DNA of 64,000 nucleotides, taken from assembly GCF_019399895.1 (NCBI RefSeq), contig NC_091868.1:2156499-2220498 (forward strand). The letters run 5' to 3'. How positions within the stretch are numbered: the stretch's first letter is position 1; every line of letters starts with the position of its first letter. Origin of the DNA: Cardiocondyla obscurior. Its lineage: Eukaryota > Arthropoda > Insecta > Hymenoptera > Formicidae. The notes below the pieces were generated by a model. That model worked only from the letters and a program-made list of their open reading frames with translations. It ran no database searches and was not told where the DNA came from. Below, in pieces: positions 59,111 to 64,000 of the stretch. The position numbers and the translations under genes were made by a program.

Positions 59111-61973
59111 CGCGGGGGGGTCTAGCGGCCATCATTGTTTCGCGAGAGCGTCGGTATGAAGTTGCCGCGGAGAAAGTCCGTCAATCATGATGGCTGCCTA
59201 CGAGCGCTCGAGCGCGCTGAGTTCAATTCGAAAGGAGAAAGCGGCGCTGACGGGTTTTAATCGTATAACGTCGCGGGAAAAATGATAAAAATTGCGCTAA
59301 CCCGAGAGCGATGAAAATAGCGATAAAATGCGGGTTTTAACGAAACACGGCCGGCACTCTGCCCTGTTTATTCCATGTAAAATATGTACGTACATCCGCG
59401 GTATATTATTGAAAATTATTAAATGTTAGTTTTCTTTAATGTGAAAAATAGAAAAAGTAAATTACGCTCGCTTATTAATGTCTAGTATATTTAAAAACTT
59501 GAAGCAAAATTCATTCGTTCATTCATTCTTCGCGTTATTTTGAACCTTTTTCGAAAGTTATTATTTCACGCATCGTATAATACAGATTATTAATGCCGAT
59601 AATTAAGGAGCTTTATCTAGCTTAGCATCAAAACCTCATAATGTGCTTTTATTTTGTAATTAACTCGCTAGATTTTTTTTTCCCTATAAAAAGTCGATTT
59701 GAAACTTCATTACGACGATAATTGCCACTAAATTTAAAAGCTTCCGCCGATGACGAAAATTTGCAATCAATACTTAAGCTCAATGAACTTTAATATTCTA
59801 TTCGCGGGTGGTCGTCGTCGATTGCTCGTGTTCGCGCTTCTGTCCACTTAAAAAAAAAAAAATATAATCGTACAGTTTTGTAATCGGCGCAAAATTTAAT
59901 TTTCTAATCGACAAGCGCATCTGATAATATGCGAGCCATGTGCGCATTGGTCTGAAAGGCTTCTACAAGCGCAGTCAGACGTTAATAGCAACCGCTATGT
60001 ATGTACCACGGTATATATCACAATGACAATTAATAACGGTAATTGGACGAGGACCATTAAGTCGCTGCGACCCGAGCCTCGCTCTATGCGCTCTATATAC
60101 AGCAAAGTGCCTCTGACGGCAGAGAGAGAGAAGGCTGCAACAGTTTCGCGCGTACTCTGCATAATTCGCATTTGATACCGCTCCGTATACACCGGATCGG
60201 TGCTTCCTGAAGTGCATCTTGCAATAAATGAAACTGGTCTTTTCTACCCGCGCGATCACACTTTCTTTTTATCTTTCGCCCTCGACAGCGATTCCTTGCT
60301 TTACCGTACTTATCGCACGAATGTTTCAATATTTTTCATCTCTCCTTTTTTTTTTTTCTTTCTGCACCATATTTCTTTTACAGTTTCTCCCTTTTTTTTC
60401 TGTCATTTCTTCTCATGTTCCCTGACGTCTCTACACCGTGTTCGATTAAACGGCACACGTGTGCGGATTTTCCGGCTCGCCCGGCAAAGAGCAACGGTGC
60501 GTCTCGCCTTTTCTACCCTCCGAGATAAACCGATCGGGTCGCGACTATTGCCTCCGCTACCGATAATTTTCCGTCGCGCGTTCGTTTATCTGACGCAAAA
60601 AAAAGAACGAGGAAAAAAGGAAACAGAGGACAAAATAGAGGAAAAAGACGCTACCGGTCGGCGAAGATCAACGGTGTATTCAACAAGCGTAACGGCGATC
60701 GCGAGGAGTTTGCATCACTTCTCGTTGCCGATGCACTTCAAGCTGCGCACGTTTCTCGGATTTAACGAAACCGTTGCGGTCTATTTAATTAACAGCATTA
60801 TTCTTCAATGTGTCGCGTTTACTACGGCTCAGATTAAGTCGCACTAAAAAAAAAAAAAAAACGCCGTGGAAATACATTCGCAAGTGCATTAGCAGCCCGA
60901 TTCTGCGTTCGCTGCTCTCGGTTTCATTTCAATCATTATTTTGCCGAGAATTGTAATATTTTTATTGACTGCTTTTAGCGGGAGCGATTGCAATTTACCG
61001 TTACGCTTGATGGAACCAGCGTAATAATTATTGAGCATGCAGATATTCAGCCACTACGCGATCAATGTCTATTTTATATTAATAAACTATGAATGCCCGA
61101 AAGCATTTAAATGCGGCAAATTCGCCCACGAGCCGCATGTTTGACGGAGCTCCGTGTACTCCAGGCATTTTAATAAATGTTACATAATATTCAGATATAA
61201 AGAACAAGAGTGGTAATGAATTTATTCGTCTCCGGCGCAACAACGAATTTTATCGCCAGATAAACACCTTTCATAAATGTTTAGCCACTAGTTGCACGAA
61301 CTGCCCGTGCACTCTCGCGTAACACGTTTAACGCTAATGCAGTTTCTCGTTTGCGAGTTTTACTTGTCTAATTTGCTAGAGCCGTCTGTGACGCGTCGCG
61401 TTAATTTTGCTAATTAAAAACGTCCCAATTTCTTCTTTATTACTTATGCTAAACAGCGCAAAATAACAGCAAAATCAAAATAATTGTGCTTCCCCGGTGT
61501 CACTCATTAACAATTCGCGAAATAATGTTTGACAAATATTATGTACGCATCGGAAAAAGTAAAAAAGAAAAAAAAACCTCGACTGAATATCTAATAGCTC
61601 GCCTCCCTCCGATCGGGCGGCGCCAATTTCGGAATCGCCAAGACTCGCGCCGTTATTAATTATTTCCGAGGAGCAAGAAACTTCCACGGCGCTCGTTTAT
61701 CTCGCCGACGGTCTCCGCTTGTCCCGCGTAAAAGCGGAAGCTGTCGTTCGCGGGGAGCGTTATAAATCTCGGGTATTACCGGAAGCGCTTGACGTGCGGT
61801 CAACTTGAATGGTAGTTGCGATTCCTGAAACCAGCCGCCTCGCCGACTTATCTCGACGTGTAATGGACTCGTAAGGGGAGGAAAAAAATTCACCCCACGC
61901 TGCCGTATAATTCTGCGGCACTTCCGTTTTTTTTCCTCCCCCGTTAAATACGTTTTTCACGTCGCGAGAAGGA

Positions 61974-61988
61974 TGACGACGACGACGA
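61974..61988. repeat. GAC trinucleotide repeat
   Basis: Five tandem gac units in a CpG-rich patch. Confidence 0.85.
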
Positions 61989-62045
61989 GATCACGCGACG
62001 AATAAAGCGCAATTCTCGCTGGTAATTATTGCCGCGCGCTTCGAC

Positions 62046-62063
62046 GCGATTAACGTTAATCGC
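62046..62063. repeat. 18-bp perfect palindrome
   Basis: The sequence gcgattaacgttaatcgc equals its own reverse complement. It contains taat-type half sites on both strands. Confidence 0.85.
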
Positions 62064-62910
62064 ACTAATGATTTCGCGATATCGTTACGCGATAGTTGTA
62101 TTAATACGCCGTAACGCGATTTGATTCCGAGCCCGGTTGTTCGCACGCGATGATAAACGCGGCTGGGTATTAATTGCTCCCCTGGCGCACCGGACCCAAC
62201 GCGAAACGCGGATCTATTGTGCGCGAGAGAATCCGGGGAAATCTCGGAAAATGCAATTCTTGAATTGCGGGAATCAATGTGCGCGAACGTACAATAGACC
62301 GCGCGATGAACGAGCCCGCTGTGAGGAAAATACAATCTTCCGGGGTGAAATTTCGCGGAGAGCAGCCCGATCGTTGGAACATCTCGGCTTTAATAACGTT
62401 TACTTTAATAAGCTTCCTGTGATGGTTGTCAGATACACGGATTTGCGTATTGAGAGTCTCTACGTCGTTAAATCGGGCCTATGCCAAGCGTATCAAAGCA
62501 CGGCATAATAATATTTAATATTACGAGGTACAACGGAACACCTGAGCTGCCCGCGAGCGTGTTATTGTGTTTGCCTTTGCCTAGGCTCGATTAAAGCGAG
62601 CCAATTCGCGAAAGCCAAGTATACGGTCGCGAGTGTGTGTCTCACCGAAGAACGTTTCCAAAAACGATAGATTCGATTCAACCTCAATGTTTCGACATAC
62701 AGTCTATACCGAATGGTCGTTTTCATTATCTTCAATAAAGTCTTTTTATGTCAAATGCGTAATAATGAATATTTCGACAACATTCTCCTTCATATATTGA
62801 ACTAACGTAAGATAATACGGCATAACTGCTCCTTAATTTACGAGAAAGATACCCTTCGGCGTAGTTTTTCACATGGTTTAAAGTCGTACAAATGAAACTT
62901 GCCGATAAAA

Positions 62911-62936
62911 AGAAATAAAATAAATAAATAAATAAA
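62911..62936. repeat. (AAAT)n microsatellite
   Basis: Tandem aaat units, slightly imperfect at the left end, about 26 bp. Confidence 0.85.
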
Positions 62937-64000
62937 ATGATAAATAAAAAACGAGAGACGACGTAAAAGGAAAGCCTGTGTGTACGTTGCAAAAATATTT
63001 ATTTCATTATTTTCACAGAAAGCAAATTCTATTTGTCGGTGCAGCACCAAACCAGTTAAAATCACAAATACAGCCAAGCAAAAATTTTTAGCTCGCTGAT
63101 TACATAATAATTTTACTAAATATACCACGTAGAAGGATATATTTTTTTTGACCGCGTAAAATGAGATCGTGCAAAACTGAGATTACGTATAAAAAGTATC
63201 GCGTAAACGGAGGGATTATTTACCGCGCAAAAAAATCGCGCACAAAAGGTATCGCGTAAATCGAGAGACTGCATACGCGTTTACGCGATGAAATGTTTAT
63301 ATTATATTTAACATAGAATTGGAGAAGACAGTAAAAATATCCAACGAAAATATTCATAAACGTTCAACTAACAAAGCTGCAAACAATTGTAAGAATATCA
63401 ATGATGTCGATAAGTATCCGATGGCGATTATTCGTCGGTATCAAATTGATAATCGACGTCAATTTTTCAGCCGGCGCTCGTTTCGATACCCGCTAGTGCT
63501 TTACGCGCGACAGCTGAACGCGGAATCGCGAAAACCGAACGCAAATTACCTCATCCGCGAAAGAAAGATAAGTAGTCTCGCGTGTCTGAAAGATTTCCCA
63601 CTTCGTACATATTCATGAGAATTCGGACGGGATCTCCCAACTGAGTTGAGAAATTCTCGAGACGTGATAGTTTTTCGTAGAGAAACGAGCGGCGTGAGAA
63701 AACGGCGCGCAAGAAAGAAAGAGAAGATAGAAGGAGAGTAGCACTCTTCCGAATCATCGTGAATCCAATTTACATTATACGTACGTAGGACGCAATCTAA
63801 TTCGCGCTACCGGCGTCGCATCGCTGCTCTAGGTGAGCAAAAGACAGGCCGGCAAAGGATTTACGCCTCGCCGAAAAAGAAGAGGCGCCTCTCGAAATTC
63901 CTTATCTTTCTCGCGCGAGCATCTTCTCCGCCCGCCCGAGCGGGCCTTATCGCATTTCCGTAAATCCCCGTTAAAGAAGAGCATTTTTTCTCCCGACCTG

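Larger units (their letters stand above)
59111..64000. other. CadN intron 12, right part, no supported gene
   Basis: Mixed AT-rich and CpG-rich sequence to the window edge. It contains a (AAAT)n microsatellite at 62911-62936, a GAC repeat at 61974-61988, an 18-bp perfect palindrome at 62046-62063 and repeated gtatcgcgtaaa motifs at 63196-63289. The longest frame (60200-60847, plus) is dominated by Phe, Ser and Lys runs from homopolymers and has no domain. No continuation of CadN was found. Confidence 0.55.

Noticed and set aside
60200..60847. 215-codon plus-strand open frame
   Set aside because: It is composed largely of Phe/Ser/Lys/Glu runs read from T- and A-rich homopolymers, with no domain and no splice context.
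1..64000. tRNA, rRNA or CRISPR elements
   Set aside because: No T-arm/B-box plus anticodon arrangement, no rRNA-like conserved blocks and no regularly spaced direct repeats were seen. Short ncRNAs cannot be excluded without covariance models.

Overview
The window is insect nuclear DNA, most likely from a hymenopteran and possibly an ant. It is AT-rich overall, dense in CpG, full of homopolymers and microsatellites, and carries small GT-AG-spliced exons separated by long introns. Nothing in it looks bacterial, viral or organellar.

The main content is the 5' part of one plus-strand gene, neural cadherin (CadN). Twelve consecutive coding positions can be joined with consistent reading phase from the start codon at 8250 to a splice donor after 38363. 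They encode about 1,311 residues: a signal peptide followed by a chain of extracellular cadherin (EC) repeats with DxNDN-type calcium-linker motifs. The ninth position is occupied by two alternative exons, 21255-21445 and 22719-22909. Both are 191 nt long, have the same phase and encode about 59% identical peptides, which is the signature of mutually exclusive splicing. The remaining EC repeats, the EGF/laminin-G region, the membrane segment and the cytoplasmic tail are not found before position 64000, so the gene runs off the right edge through an intron of at least 25.6 kb.

Region by region: 1-8156 is upstream DNA with no plus-strand gene that I can support, but with a small pair of exon-like segments on the minus strand (2743-3021). 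8157-15961 holds exons 1-8. 15962-34486 is long intron surrounding the alternative exons 9a and 9b. 34487-38363 holds exons 10-12. 38364-64000 is mostly AT-rich intron of CadN.

Inside that last intron, 56991-59110 looks like part of an unrecognised minus-strand gene. It includes a pair of exon-like segments homologous to the pair at 2743-3021, and a 380-bp tandem duplication in which each unit contains an exon-like block with its own acceptor and donor. One copy of that block is fully open and the other is broken by indels. These minus-strand segments are the least explained part of the window.
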